Below are positions 33,267-42,684 of a stretch of DNA of 64,000 bases, piece by piece. The translations under genes were made by a program, and so were the position numbers. Each line of letters opens with the position of its first letter. Positions within the stretch are counted from its first letter, which is position 1. The notes under the pieces are model-generated. The model did no database searches, had not been told where the DNA came from, and worked only from the letters and a program-made list of their open reading frames with translations. Source of the DNA: Rhodoferax sp. TS-BS-61-7 (GTDB lineage: Bacteria; Pseudomonadota; Gammaproteobacteria; Burkholderiales; Burkholderiaceae_C); contig NZ_PTQY01000004.1 in the NCBI RefSeq assembly GCF_002943465.1, positions 1 through 64,000 of the forward strand. Direction: 5' to 3'.

Positions 33267-34017
33267 AACCAGCGCCACCGTGGCGCCCATTGTGGACATC
33301 CGCGCACTGCGCAAATCGTATGGCAGCAACGAGGTGCTCAAGGGCATTGACCTGCAGATTGCCCCGGGCGAAGTGATCGCCATCATCGGCAAAAGCGGCT
33401 CAGGCAAAAGCACGCTGCTGCGCTGTATCAACGGGCTCGAAGAGTTCCAAAGCGGCGAGCTCACGGTGGACAGCAAGCCCCTGCTGCACAAGAACGCCGC
33501 CGCCATGCGCGCTCTGCGCCAGCGCGTGGGCATGATCTTCCAAGGCTTCAACCTGTTCCCCCACCTCACCGTGGGCAAGAACATCATGCTGGCGCCCAGC
33601 TTGGTGAAAGCCAAGGACGCCGACAGCGCCCAGACCCATGCCCGCGCGCTGCTGGCGCGCGTAGGCTTGGCCGAGAAATTTGACGCCTATGCCGACCAGC
33701 TGTCCGGCGGGCAGCAGCAGCGCGTGGCGATTGCGCGTGCGCTGGCTATGGAACCCGCGGTGCTGCTGTGCGACGAAATCACCAGCGCGCTGGACCCCGA
33801 GCTGGTGGGCGAGGTGCTGCGCGTGGTGGAAGGCCTGGCACAGGACGGTATGACCTTGCTGATGGTGACGCACGAGATGAGTTTTGCGCGCCGCGTATCC
33901 AACCGCGTGATCTTTATGCACCAGGGCCGCGTGCACGAGATGGGGCCACCCACCGACATCTTTGGCAAGCCGCAAACGCCCGAGCTGCAGCAGTTTTTGT
34001 CCTCCCTGCACGACTGA
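33253..34017 (+). CDS. Amino-acid ABC transporter ATPase
   Basis: This is a 254-residue polar amino-acid ABC ATPase. It has Walker A GKSGSGKST, Q-loop (GMIFQGFNLFPHLTV), signature LSGGQQQRVAIARAL, Walker B VLLCDEITSALDPE, and the H-loop MLVTHEM-like LMVTHEMSFARRV. It completes the binding protein-permease-permease-ATPase operon. No substrate can be inferred from the sequence. Confidence 0.96.
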   Translation: MPPVETSATVAPIVDIRALRKSYGSNEVLKGIDLQIAPGEVIAIIGKSGSGKSTLLRCINGLEEFQSGELTVDSKPLLHKNAAAMRALRQRVGMIFQGFNLFPHLTVGKNIMLAPSLVKAKDADSAQTHARALLARVGLAEKFDAYADQLSGGQQQRVAIARALAMEPAVLLCDEITSALDPELVGEVLRVVEGLAQDGMTLLMVTHEMSFARRVSNRVIFMHQGRVHEMGPPTDIFGKPQTPELQQFLSSLHD

Positions 34018-34054
34018 ACCACGGGGACGCTACGGCGTCTTCGATAATCGGGGC

Positions 34055-34636
34055 ATGAGTGAACCCTTGACCTTGATTCCGCTGGACACCGTCAGCGGCG
34101 CCCCCTTGACCCCGCCCTCCACCCGGCCTACCGCCAAATTCATGTTCGCCCACCCGGCGCACCTGCTGGCGCTGGGCTTTGGCTCGGGCCTGTCGCGTAT
34201 TGCACCGGGCACCTCGGGCACGTTGTGGGCCTGGGTGGCGTTTGTGGCGCTGCAGCCCTGGTTGGGCGACACCGGCTGGGCCGTGCTGATTGGCGGGGGC
34301 GCCCTGGTCGGCTGGTGGGCCAGCACGGTCACCGCGCGCAACCTGGGCGTGTTGGACCCGGGCAATGTGGTTGTCGACGAAATCATCGCCTTCTGGCTGG
34401 TGCTGTGGCTGGTCACCCCTACCTCGCTGGTCGGCCAGGTCATGGCCTTTGGCCTGTTCCGCTTTTTTGATGCCGTCAAACCCGGGCCCGTGGGCTGGGC
34501 CGATGGCCTGTTCCACCACGTGGACCCACAGACAGACCGCCGCGCCTGGGGCAAGGCCGGCTTTGGCATCATGCTGGACGACCTGGTGGCTGCGGGCTGC
34601 ACCGTGCTGGTGGTGGCGCTGTGGAGGTTCATCTGA
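34055..34636 (+). CDS. pgpA: Phosphatidylglycerophosphatase A
   Basis: The enzyme makes phosphatidylglycerol from PGP at the inner membrane. The 193-residue protein has [29 protein letters not shown] (metal ligands), [16 protein letters not shown], and [10 protein letters not shown], the PgpA pattern. Start 34055 gives a soluble N-terminus before the first membrane segment. The following cinA overlaps its 3' end by 16 bp. Confidence 0.94.
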   Translation: MSEPLTLIPLDTVSGAPLTPPSTRPTAKFMFAHPAHLLALGFGSGLSRIAPGTSGTLWAWVAFVALQPWLGDTGWAVLIGGGALVGWWASTVTARNLGVLDPGNVVVDEIIAFWLVLWLVTPTSLVGQVMAFGLFRFFDAVKPGPVGWADGLFHHVDPQTDRRAWGKAGFGIMLDDLVAAGCTVLVVALWRFI

Positions 34637-35142
34637 GCTCCGCCAACTTACTATCAAATCAGGAGCTAGTTGCGCAATATCCATGCGCCCTAGTGGCCGA
34701 TTTGATGCTCAAAAACCAGTGGATGTTGGCCACAGCCGAGAGCTGCACCGGCGGCCTGATCGCCGGCGCCTGCACCGACCTGGCCGGCTCCAGCGCCTGG
34801 TTTGAGCGTGGTTTTGTCACCTACTCCAACGCCGCCAAGACCGAGCAGCTGGGGGTGGACGTCGCGCTGATCGCCACACACGGCGCCGTGAGCGAACCGG
34901 TGGTGCGCGCCATGGTGCAAGGCGCCCTGCAGCACTCCCGCGCGCAAGTGGCCGTGGCCGTCACCGGCGTGGCCGGCCCCACCGGCGGCAGTGTCGACAA
35001 ACCTGTGGGCACGGTCTGGTTTGGCTGGGCTACGCCCGCCGGGCTGCGCAGTGAGGTGCAGCACTTCGCGGGCGACCGCGCGGCCGTGCGCGCCGCCACC
35101 GTGCACCACGCCCTCACCCAACTGGCCGAATTGCTGAAGTAG
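34621..35142 (+). CDS. CinA-family nicotinamide-nucleotide amidohydrolase
   Basis: This 173-residue PncC-type protein deamidates NMN in NAD recycling. It has [57 protein letters not shown], and a helical C-terminus. The N-terminal helix before TAESCTGG (residues about 10-32) is encoded by a dispersed-repeat copy. The GTG at 34621 is used because family members need a helix before TAESC; an in-frame ATG at 34705 would give a shorter form. Confidence 0.88.
   Translation: MEVHLSSANLLSNQELVAQYPCALVADLMLKNQWMLATAESCTGGLIAGACTDLAGSSAWFERGFVTYSNAAKTEQLGVDVALIATHGAVSEPVVRAMVQGALQHSRAQVAVAVTGVAGPTGGSVDKPVGTVWFGWATPAGLRSEVQHFAGDRAAVRAATVHHALTQLAELLK
34650..34716 (+). repeat. Dispersed repeat, copy 6 (5' end of the cinA-like gene)
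   Basis: It reads TACTATCAAATCAGGAGCTA, GTTGCGCAATATCCATGCG, CCCTAGTGGCCGATTTGATG. Same orientation as the gene but read in a different frame from the copies in thiL and the LysE-type gene, again without stop codons. It covers the pgpA-cinA junction. Confidence 0.82.
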
Positions 35143-35164
35143 CCACAGGCGCCCTGCGGCCGGC

Positions 35165-35968
35165 TTATCGACCGCGCGTGCTCAGGCTGCAGCCCGGCAG
35201 GTGCAGCAAATCTCCGTACTCGTGGGAGCCCTGCAATATCCGCAGCCCCTGGTTGAAAGCCTGCATGCGTGCGGCACTTTGCGGCAGCTTGGCGCTGAGC
35301 ATCAGGTGGGTGGTGAACTGGCGGGTGAGCCAGCGCGGATGGGCCCGCAGCTGCGCAGCCTCGGCGGGCACCAGGTGCGCCCCCATGAGGTAGCAGGCGA
35401 CATTGCGCTCCATCGGCACCACGTCCAGCCGCCCGGCCAGCAGCAGGCGCAGGTTGGCCAGGTCATCCCCAGCCAGCGCGACGTTCAGCGTTCCGTCTTT
35501 TTGCAGGCGCCAGAACTCCGGGGTGTAGGTGTAAGAAGGCACAGCCCCCACACGCAGGCCCCGCAAGTCGGGCAGCTCTTTCCAGTCAAAGGGTTTGGTG
35601 GCGGGGTTGTCGCGGTAGACAAAGACCCACTGCTCAGTCAGCACGTTGTCGCTGATCAAAAAGCCCACGTCGCGCTGCGGGTTGCGCCCCCAGTAGGCGG
35701 TGCCATCCCAGAGGCCGGCACGCGCTTCTTCCAGAGACCGGGTCCAGGGCTTGAAGGTGTACTGCACCTCGAAGCCCGCATAGCCAAAGGCACGGCGCAC
35801 GATCTCCAGGGCAATGCCCTGGTCGGGGCGGCTGGCGGTGGCATAGGGCGGCAACTCGCCAGTAGCCAGGCGCAGGGGAGCGAAAACAGCCTCTTGCGCC
35901 CATACATGGCTCAAGCCCACTGCCAGCAGGCACGACGCAGAAACCACAATGCAGCGCCAATCGACCAT
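35165..35968 (-). CDS. Extracellular solute-binding protein, family 3
   Basis: This is a 267-residue periplasmic protein with a signal peptide (to about AWA/Q, residue 24). It has LRLATGELPPYATASRPDQGIALEIVRRAF, TFKPWTRSLEEARAGLWDGTAYWGR, and LISDNVLTEQWVFVYRD. It resembles SBP_bac_3 proteins without a linked permease, often chemosensory or orphan. It lies convergent to cinA and diverges from the dehalogenase-like gene. Confidence 0.88.
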   Translation of the reverse strand: MVDWRCIVVSASCLLAVGLSHVWAQEAVFAPLRLATGELPPYATASRPDQGIALEIVRRAFGYAGFEVQYTFKPWTRSLEEARAGLWDGTAYWGRNPQRDVGFLISDNVLTEQWVFVYRDNPATKPFDWKELPDLRGLRVGAVPSYTYTPEFWRLQKDGTLNVALAGDDLANLRLLLAGRLDVVPMERNVACYLMGAHLVPAEAAQLRAHPRWLTRQFTTHLMLSAKLPQSAARMQAFNQGLRILQGSHEYGDLLHLPGCSLSTRGR

Positions 35969-36101
35969 GGCAAGCGACCTGAATGGAGATAGTCAGGCCA
36001 TCATAGGCGCAACAAAGAGGCGTGTACACGGGCGCCTCCGCACGCGGCCAAGAATTGAATTACCCTGCCATTCCTCCATCCACCTGCCTTTGGGAACACC
36101 C

Positions 36102-37061
36102 ATGCCAGCACCCGCCAACTCCCTGCCCACGCCCTGGTTTGACGCGTTTGACGCGCGCGACTGGGAGGTCAACGGCACACGGCTTCACGCCCGGGTGCCA
36201 CGCACGCCGCCCGATGGACGGCCCGCGCTTTTGCTGCTGCATGGCTTCCCGCAAAGCCATGTACTCTGGCACCGTGTGGTCCAGGCCCTTCAGGACAGGT
36301 TTTATGTGGTGATGCCCGATTTGCGCGGCTACGGTGATTCGGCCAAACCGACCGGACTGCCTGACCACAGCAACTACAGCAAACGGGCCCTGGCGCAAGA
36401 CATGGTGGCCCTGATGGACGCGCTGGGCGTGGGCCAGTTTCATCTGTGCGGGCACGACCGTGGCGGACGCGTGGCCCACCGTTTGGCCGTGGACCACGCG
36501 GCGCGCGTGCAGTCTTTGTGCGTGATCGACATCGCGCCCACCGTGGACATGTATGCCGCCACGGACTTTGTGTTTGCCCAGGCCTACTACCACTGGTTCC
36601 ACCTGACCCAGCCCAGCCCCTTGCCGGAGACCATGATTGGGGGCAACCCGCTGGCTTACCTGCATGCCAAGCTGGGCGGCTGGGGTTCGGCTGGCCTGGG
36701 CTACATCGAACCCGCAGCCCTCGCCGAGTACGAACGTTGTTTTGCAGACCCGCACACCCTACATGCCATGTGCGAGGACTACCGCGCCAGTGCGTCCATC
36801 GACCTGGAGCACGACCGGGCCAGCCGCGCCTTGCCGGGGGATCTAGGAAAAATTGCCTGTGACACCTTGGTGTTGTGGGGTGACCGTGGGGTAGTGCACC
36901 GCCTGTTCGACCCGCTGGCCCTGTGGCGGGGGCAGTGCGCGGCGACGGTGACCGGGCAGCGAATGCCTGCGGGCCACTTCATTCCCGAAGAGCTGCCCCA
37001 GGAAACAGCCACGCTGCTGCGGGACTGGGTGGTGCAGCATGTCCCTACCGGAGCGCAATAA
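36102..37061 (+). CDS. Alpha/beta hydrolase, haloacetate-dehalogenase-like
   Basis: This 319-residue hydrolase carries the fluoroacetate/haloacetate dehalogenase signature. It has HGFPQSHVLWHRV, DLRGYGDSAKP, the nucleophile region GHDRGGRVAHR (Asp with flanking Arg residues that would bind the carboxylate), YYHWFHLTQP (His-Trp of the halide pocket), and a C-terminal catalytic His in MPAGHFIPEE. Epoxide-hydrolase-like activity is the alternative. Start 36102 gives a short N-terminus. The next gene overlaps by 23 bp. Confidence 0.82.
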   Translation: MPAPANSLPTPWFDAFDARDWEVNGTRLHARVPRTPPDGRPALLLLHGFPQSHVLWHRVVQALQDRFYVVMPDLRGYGDSAKPTGLPDHSNYSKRALAQDMVALMDALGVGQFHLCGHDRGGRVAHRLAVDHAARVQSLCVIDIAPTVDMYAATDFVFAQAYYHWFHLTQPSPLPETMIGGNPLAYLHAKLGGWGSAGLGYIEPAALAEYERCFADPHTLHAMCEDYRASASIDLEHDRASRALPGDLGKIACDTLVLWGDRGVVHRLFDPLALWRGQCAATVTGQRMPAGHFIPEELPQETATLLRDWVVQHVPTGAQ

Positions 37062-37782
37062 GGTGGGGACGACACCGAGCACCGACTTTCCCGCAGGCGG
37101 CTTGGCCATCGTGGTGGGCGCGCAAGGCGGCATCGGCCAGGCGCTTGTACGCGCGTTGGAAACCGACACCCGTTTTGCACGGGTGATGGGATTGGGGCGC
37201 CAGAGCACACCTGCGTTGAACCTGCTGGACGAGTCCAGTATTCGGCACTGCGCCCAGACAATGCAAGACACCGGCATGCCCTTGCGCTTGCTGGTAGACG
37301 CCACCGGTTATTTGCACAGCGAAGGCCACCGCCCCGAGAAGAGCTGGCAGCAACTGGACCCGGCACACATGGCGCACCATTTCGCCATCAATGCCATTGG
37401 CCCCGCGCTGCTCATGAAGCACTTTTTGCCGCTGCTGGCGCGGGACGGAAAGTCGGTGTTTGCCACGCTGTCGGCCAAGGTGGGCAGCATTGGGGACAAC
37501 CAGCTCGGTGGCTGGTACAGCTACCGCGCCAGCAAAGCCGCGCTCAACCAACTGGTACACACCGCCGCCATTCAACTGCGGCGCAAACACCCGGAGGCCG
37601 TGTGTGTAGCCTTACACCCCGGCACCGTGGCCACCACGCTTTCGGCGCCCTTTGCAAAAACGGGTCTGGATGTCAAAACTCCCGAGCAAGCCGCACGGCG
37701 TTTGCTACAGGTCATAGACACACTGAATGCCGCGCAATCCGGTGGTTTTTTCCACCATGACGGGACACCCTTGCCTTGGTAA
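37039..37782 (+). CDS. SDR family (C-factor-like) protein
   Basis: This 247-residue SDR shows AIVVGAQGGIGQALVRAL (glycine-rich cofactor motif), LLDESS, DATGYLHS, FATLSAKVGS, YSYRASKAALNQLV (Tyr-x3-Lys), and ALHPGTVATTLS. It resembles CsgA/C-factor-type short-chain dehydrogenases. The substrate is unknown. The start overlaps the dehalogenase-like gene, implying coupling. Confidence 0.88.
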   Translation: MSLPERNKVGTTPSTDFPAGGLAIVVGAQGGIGQALVRALETDTRFARVMGLGRQSTPALNLLDESSIRHCAQTMQDTGMPLRLLVDATGYLHSEGHRPEKSWQQLDPAHMAHHFAINAIGPALLMKHFLPLLARDGKSVFATLSAKVGSIGDNQLGGWYSYRASKAALNQLVHTAAIQLRRKHPEAVCVALHPGTVATTLSAPFAKTGLDVKTPEQAARRLLQVIDTLNAAQSGGFFHHDGTPLPW

Positions 37783-37862
37783 TGGGTTTTGGGGCACTAG
37801 TAGAATCCCTATAGGCTTTTCGGGAGGAGAGCCTTTTACCTGTCACTTTTCACATCAGAACC

Positions 37863-38468
37863 ATGAAAAAACTACTGATCGCATCGGCCATCGTCGCCAC
37901 TTTCGTCACACCCCAAGCGTTTGCACAAGCCAAGAACTTTGAAGGCCCAAGCCTGGCAGCCAGTTTGAACTTTGCGAATACGACCAGCGACGTGACATCA
38001 ACCATTTTCAACGGCTCCTCCACTGAGTCTGCACAGAACTTGGGATTGCAGGGGCAATACAACTTTGCACTCGGACAATCTTTTGTTCTGGGTGTCGGCA
38101 TGACTCTGGGTTTAGGTGACCTGAAGGCGGGCACCTTCAACGTAAACGGAACCACCATTACTATCAAGCAAAAGGAAAGCTATTCCTTCTACGTAGCTCC
38201 TGGAATGGCCATCAGCAACACTACATTGCTGTACGGCAAGATTGCCGCTATCTCTGCAAAATTCGAGGCCACAGGAAACACCACGACAGCATCCACCGCC
38301 AGCGGCGCAGGTTTCGGTGTTGGCGTTCAAAGCTTTTTGAACAAGAACCTTTTCATCCAAGGTGAATTGATGCAGAACCAATACGCAGACCGCTCATTCA
38401 CGGCACTGAATGAAACCGATAAAAATAAGTCAACTGTCATCTCCGTTGGCGTCGGCTACAAGTTCTAA
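37863..38468 (+). CDS. Outer-membrane beta-barrel protein
   Basis: This is a 201-residue exported protein with signal peptide MKKLLIASAIVATFVTPQAFA. The body alternates short amphipathic strands (LGLQGQYNFALGQSFVLGVGMTLGLGD, YSFYVAPGMAISNTTLLYGKI) and ends VGVGYKF with the C-terminal aromatic typical for BamA-dependent insertion. It has a lower GC content than its neighbours. It is monocistronic and ends at a strong terminator. Confidence 0.87.
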   Translation: MKKLLIASAIVATFVTPQAFAQAKNFEGPSLAASLNFANTTSDVTSTIFNGSSTESAQNLGLQGQYNFALGQSFVLGVGMTLGLGDLKAGTFNVNGTTITIKQKESYSFYVAPGMAISNTTLLYGKIAAISAKFEATGNTTTASTASGAGFGVGVQSFLNKNLFIQGELMQNQYADRSFTALNETDKNKSTVISVGVGYKF

Positions 38469-38487
38469 TCTCGTAGTTCTCTGAACG

Positions 38488-38519
38488 CAAAAAAGCCCGC
38501 AGCGATGCGGGCTTTTTTA
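38488..38519. terminator. Bidirectional terminator
   Basis: AAAAAAGCCCGC / GCGGGCTTTTTT with a short AGCGAT-type loop. It separates the outer-membrane protein gene from the convergent SEC-C gene and looks functional for both strands. Confidence 0.92.
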
Positions 38520-38533
38520 TTGGGCCAACACCT

Positions 38534-39343
38534 TCACACGCCGTGGCACTTTTTGTATTTCTTGCCACTGCCGCAATGGCAAGGGTCATTGCGACCCGGC
38601 TCGGCTTCCTTGCGCACGGTTTCCACGCGGGGGCCGAAGCTGCTCCAGAGTTCGCGCAGGTCGTAGACCGCCCAGACGGCATCGGCAAAGTCATTGATGC
38701 GCTGTTCGCTGACGCTGGGCGGGCCATCGTCGTCAAACACCGAGATGGTGGGTTCGTCGGTGTCGTCTTCCGTCAGGGCCACAATGGACTGCAGGGCCGC
38801 GTCCAACCATTTTTCGGCCTCTTTGTCGCGCGGAGCAGCCCACTCTTCGGGCCAGGTTTCCACGGCGAACATAAAGCCCAAAGCCCACACCTGGGCAAAT
38901 GAGGGCAGCTCCTGGTCGGCCATGGCGGCGCGGTCTTCCTCGGGCAGCACGGCAACGGCACCACGCACGTCCATCACCTCGGGGTGGTAGGCAGTGTCGT
39001 CGTCCAGGCTTTTCACCTCCACCTGGAGGCTGCGCATTACATCGTTCCAGCGGCGTGTCCAGAGTTGCACAAACTGCTGGGCCTGCTCCACGTTGGCAAA
39101 ACCACCGGCTTCACCGGGAGCGGGCAACTCCACATCCAGCAGTGCAGGAAAAGATTCGGCAGGGGGTATGGGACGGCGGCAGACGGCCAGCGCGGCCATA
39201 AAGCCTTCACAAAACTCCCATTGCGGCGTTTCGTCGTTGCGGGTGCGCAAGTCATCCAGAATGGTGTCCAACGCGTCAAAGTCGTCCGGGCTCAGGGTAT
39301 CTACTGGGGCGACATCGGTGGCCGCAGGTGTGAGGTTTGGCAT
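38534..39343 (-). CDS. YecA/UPF0149-like protein with SEC-C motif
   Basis: This 269-residue acidic protein has an N-terminal UPF0149/YecA-like domain (DDFDALDTILDDL, EFCEGFMAALAVCRR, WALGFMFAVETWPEEW) and a C-terminal zinc-binding SEC-C motif (PGRNDPCHCGSGKKYKKCHG). SEC-C proteins can bind SecB or ribosome-associated factors. The start at 39343 diverges from the glutamate-synthase-like gene. Confidence 0.9.
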   Translation of the reverse strand: MPNLTPAATDVAPVDTLSPDDFDALDTILDDLRTRNDETPQWEFCEGFMAALAVCRRPIPPAESFPALLDVELPAPGEAGGFANVEQAQQFVQLWTRRWNDVMRSLQVEVKSLDDDTAYHPEVMDVRGAVAVLPEEDRAAMADQELPSFAQVWALGFMFAVETWPEEWAAPRDKEAEKWLDAALQSIVALTEDDTDEPTISVFDDDGPPSVSEQRINDFADAVWAVYDLRELWSSFGPRVETVRKEAEPGRNDPCHCGSGKKYKKCHGV

Positions 39344-39397
39344 AAGCTGTGCAAAAAGAGGGCAGGCTAGTATTGTCCCTCCGAAGAAAGGCTTTTC

Positions 39398-41026
39398 ATG
39401 CTCCACACGCTCAATTCCATCTTCCCCGTTCGCTACACCGCCATGGGGCTGTGCGTGTTTGGCCTGCTGCTCAGCACCTTCAGCCTGCTGGCGCTGGGGG
39501 CGGGCTTGGGGGCCTTTGTGTTGTTTGGCCTTCTGGTGGGGGTGGGGGTGTACGACCTGCGCCAAAGCAAACGCTCCATTTTGCGCAACTACCCCATCAT
39601 TGGGCATATGCGCTTCATGCTGGAGTTTGTGCGGCCCGAGATTCGCCAGTACTTCATTGAAAGCGACAACGAAGCCACGCCCTTCTCCCGCGCGCAACGC
39701 TCGTTGGTATACCAGCGCGCCAAGGGCGAGCCCGACAAACGCCCGTTTGGCACCCAGCTGGATGTCCATGCCGAAGGTTACGAGTGGATGAACCATTCGG
39801 TCGCCCCCACCAAGCTGGCGTCGCACGATTTCCGCATCACCATCGGCGCCGACACCGCCCAGCCCTACAGTGCCAGCGTGTTCAATATTTCGGCCATGAG
39901 CTTCGGCGCTCTGAGCGCCAACGCCATTCTGGCGCTCAATGCCGGCGCCAAGCGCGGCGGTTTTGCGCACGACACGGGCGAAGGCTCCATCTCCACCCAC
40001 CACCGCGTGCACGGGGGAGACCTGATCTGGGAGGTAGCCTCGGGCTACTTTGGCTGCCGCAACGAAGACGGCAGCTTCAACCCCGACAAGTTCGCAGCCA
40101 ATGCACGTGACCCACAGGTCAAGATGATTGAGCTCAAGCTCAGCCAGGGCGCCAAACCCGGCCACGGGGGCATGTTGCCCGGCCCCAAGGTCACGCCCGA
40201 GATTGCCGAGGCACGTGGCATCCCGGTCGGCGTGGACTGCATTTCACCGGCCTCCCACAGTGCGTTCTCCACCCCGGTCGAGATGATGCAATTCATTGCC
40301 AAGCTGCGCACACTCTCGGGCGGCAAGCCCACCGGCTTCAAACTCTGCATTGGCCACCCCTGGGAATGGTTTGCCATGGTCAAGGCCATGTTGGAAACCG
40401 GTATCACGCCCGACTTCATTGTGGTGGACGGTGCCGAGGGCGGCACGGGTGCCGCACCGCTGGAGTTCACCGACCACGTAGGCTCCCCCCTGCAGGAAGG
40501 CCTGCTGCTGGTGCACAACACCCTGCGCGGCGCCGGCCTGCGCGAACGGGTCAAAGTGGGCTGCGCGGGCAAGGTGGTCAGCGCCTTCGACATTGCCCGC
40601 CTCATGGCCCTGGGGGCCGACTGGTGCAATAGCGCACGCGGCTTCATGTTTGCGCTGGGCTGCATCCAGGCGCAGCATTGCCACACCGGCCACTGCCCCA
40701 CAGGGGTGACCACCCAAGACCCGCTGCGCCAGCAGTCGCTGGTGGTGCCGGACAAAGCCGAACGGGTCTACAACTTTCACCAGCAAACCCTGCACGCCCT
40801 GCAGGAGCTGATCCAGGCTGCGGGTGTGAACCACCCCAGCGGAATCACCGCGCACCACATCGTGCGCCGATCGACCGACCACAAAGTGAAGTCGCTCGCG
40901 CAGCTGATCTTGACCCAACTCCCCAACCGCGCCTTGATTGACAGCGAACTCAGCAGCCTGCCCCTGATTTACCGCCACAGCTGGCCGCGCGCCAGCGCTC
41001 ACTCATTTGCAGCGGAATTCACCTGA
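39398..41026 (+). CDS. FMN-binding glutamate-synthase-family protein
   Basis: This is a 542-residue membrane-anchored protein with two N-terminal hydrophobic helices. The TIM-barrel domain resembles the GltB FMN domain: NISAMSFGALSANAILALNAGAK, HDTGEGSIS, GHGGMLPGPKV, DGAEGGTGAAPLEFTDHVG, and the Fe-S cysteines ALGCIQAQHCHTGHCPTGV. It lacks the glutaminase domain. Substrate and partner are unknown. Confidence 0.92.
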   Translation: MLHTLNSIFPVRYTAMGLCVFGLLLSTFSLLALGAGLGAFVLFGLLVGVGVYDLRQSKRSILRNYPIIGHMRFMLEFVRPEIRQYFIESDNEATPFSRAQRSLVYQRAKGEPDKRPFGTQLDVHAEGYEWMNHSVAPTKLASHDFRITIGADTAQPYSASVFNISAMSFGALSANAILALNAGAKRGGFAHDTGEGSISTHHRVHGGDLIWEVASGYFGCRNEDGSFNPDKFAANARDPQVKMIELKLSQGAKPGHGGMLPGPKVTPEIAEARGIPVGVDCISPASHSAFSTPVEMMQFIAKLRTLSGGKPTGFKLCIGHPWEWFAMVKAMLETGITPDFIVVDGAEGGTGAAPLEFTDHVGSPLQEGLLLVHNTLRGAGLRERVKVGCAGKVVSAFDIARLMALGADWCNSARGFMFALGCIQAQHCHTGHCPTGVTTQDPLRQQSLVVPDKAERVYNFHQQTLHALQELIQAAGVNHPSGITAHHIVRRSTDHKVKSLAQLILTQLPNRALIDSELSSLPLIYRHSWPRASAHSFAAEFT

Positions 41027-41095
41027 TTGATCCGGCTTTTGCTTTTCGGCACTTGGGAGTAAAGTGCTTTGTATACACACAAGAGGAGACCCAGC

Positions 41096-42676
41096 ATGAT
41101 TGGAAGCAACTTGCGCATCGGTGCCCGGCTCGGCCTGGCTTTTGGCGTCGTACTGCTGATCACCGCCTTGATGGCCATGACCGGCATGTGGCGCCTGGGC
41201 TCACTCAAAGAAGAGGCGCACAGCCTGGCCTATGTCGAGGTAGAGCGCTCGTCCCTCACCCAAAAGTGGGTGGAGAACATCCGTATCAACTGGGTCCGCA
41301 CTGCCGCGGCCCTGCACGCATCCAGCACTGACCGCGTGGGCATTCTGCAAAAAGAGATGGACGAGACCTCTAAGGTCATCAGCGGCCTGCAAAAGGAACT
41401 GGAGCCGATGATCACCGATGACAAGGGCAAAGCCCTGTTTGCCGACATCGGCAAGGTCCGGGAGGCTTACCGGGGACCACGGGCCGACTTGCTGAAGAAA
41501 AAACTGGCCGGCGAAGACGTCACGGCGGCGGTTGATGCCACCTTGTTGCCGCTGGCCAACGCCTACCTGAAGTCGCTGGACGTGCTGATCGAGCACATGG
41601 AACTCCAGCTCAAGGCCGGTGTTGCCAAAACGGAGGCGGTAGCCGCCAGCGGACAATGGATTTTGGGCATCGGAGCCGGGTTGTCCGCCGCGATTGGCCT
41701 GATCTTTGCCGTGTTGTCCACCCGCTCCATCACGCGCCCCATTCAGCACGCGGTGGACTCGGCGCAGGCCATCAGCCAGGGCAACCTGAGCATCCATATC
41801 CAGCCACAGGGGCGCGATGAAACGGCCGACATGATGCATGCACTGCGCGACATGCGCGACAGCCTGGCCCGCATGGTGGGGGGGGTGCGCACCAGCGCCG
41901 AGGGTGTATCCACGGCCAGCGCCGAAATCGCCCAGGGCAATAACGACCTCTCCGCCCGTACCGAGCAGCAGGCCAGCGCGCTGCAAGAGACCGCCGCCTC
42001 CATGACCGAACTGAGCTCTACCGTGCGGCAAAACGCCGACAGCGCCTCGCAGGCCAACCAGCTGGCCATGACCGCCTCCAATGTCGCCATCCGCGGTGGC
42101 GAAGTGGTGGGCCAGGTCGTAGAGACCATGAAGGGGATCAACGAAGCCAGCCGCAAGATTGCCGACATCATCAGCGTCATCGACGGCATCGCCTTCCAGA
42201 CCAACATCCTGGCACTGAATGCGGCAGTGGAGGCCGCGCGCGCCGGTGAGCAGGGCCGCGGCTTTGCCGTGGTGGCCAGCGAAGTACGCTCTTTGGCCGG
42301 CCGCAGCGCCGAGGCGGCCAAAGAGATCAAAACCCTGATTAACGACAGTGTGAGCCGTGTGGAGCAGGGCACCGCCCTGGTGGACCAGGCTGGCAGCACC
42401 ATGGCCGAGGTGGTAGGCGCCATCCGCAGGGTCACCGACATCGTGGGCGAGATCAGCGCTGCCAGCGGCGAGCAGGCGTCTGGTGTCACCCAGGTGGGCC
42501 ACGCAGTAGACCAGATGGACCAGGCCACCCAACAGAACGCGGCCCTGGTGGAGGAAATGGCCGCGGCCGCCAGCAGCCTGCGGTCCCAGGCGCATGCCCT
42601 GGTAGAGGTGATGGCGGTGTTCAAGCTATCCCCCGAGCACGCCGCCAACAGCAGCTCCGTGGCCCTGTCAGCCTGA
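41096..42676 (+). CDS. Methyl-accepting chemotaxis protein
   Basis: This is a 526-residue chemoreceptor. It has a first membrane helix ([19 protein letters not shown]), a four-helix-bundle type periplasmic sensor (about residues 35-190), a second helix ([20 protein letters not shown]), HAMP, and the tip [35 protein letters not shown]. No C-terminal pentapeptide tether. Start 41096 follows GAGGAG. Eight bases separate it from the histidine kinase gene, probably one transcript. Confidence 0.94.
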   Translation: MIGSNLRIGARLGLAFGVVLLITALMAMTGMWRLGSLKEEAHSLAYVEVERSSLTQKWVENIRINWVRTAAALHASSTDRVGILQKEMDETSKVISGLQKELEPMITDDKGKALFADIGKVREAYRGPRADLLKKKLAGEDVTAAVDATLLPLANAYLKSLDVLIEHMELQLKAGVAKTEAVAASGQWILGIGAGLSAAIGLIFAVLSTRSITRPIQHAVDSAQAISQGNLSIHIQPQGRDETADMMHALRDMRDSLARMVGGVRTSAEGVSTASAEIAQGNNDLSARTEQQASALQETAASMTELSSTVRQNADSASQANQLAMTASNVAIRGGEVVGQVVETMKGINEASRKIADIISVIDGIAFQTNILALNAAVEAARAGEQGRGFAVVASEVRSLAGRSAEAAKEIKTLINDSVSRVEQGTALVDQAGSTMAEVVGAIRRVTDIVGEISAASGEQASGVTQVGHAVDQMDQATQQNAALVEEMAAAASSLRSQAHALVEVMAVFKLSPEHAANSSSVALSA

Positions 42677-42684
42677 GGGTCGGT

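Noticed and set aside
41027-41095. Sigma-28 or sigma-54 promoter before the second chemoreceptor
   Set aside because: A TAAAG and a GGCAC string are present but neither is followed by the matching downstream element at proper spacing.
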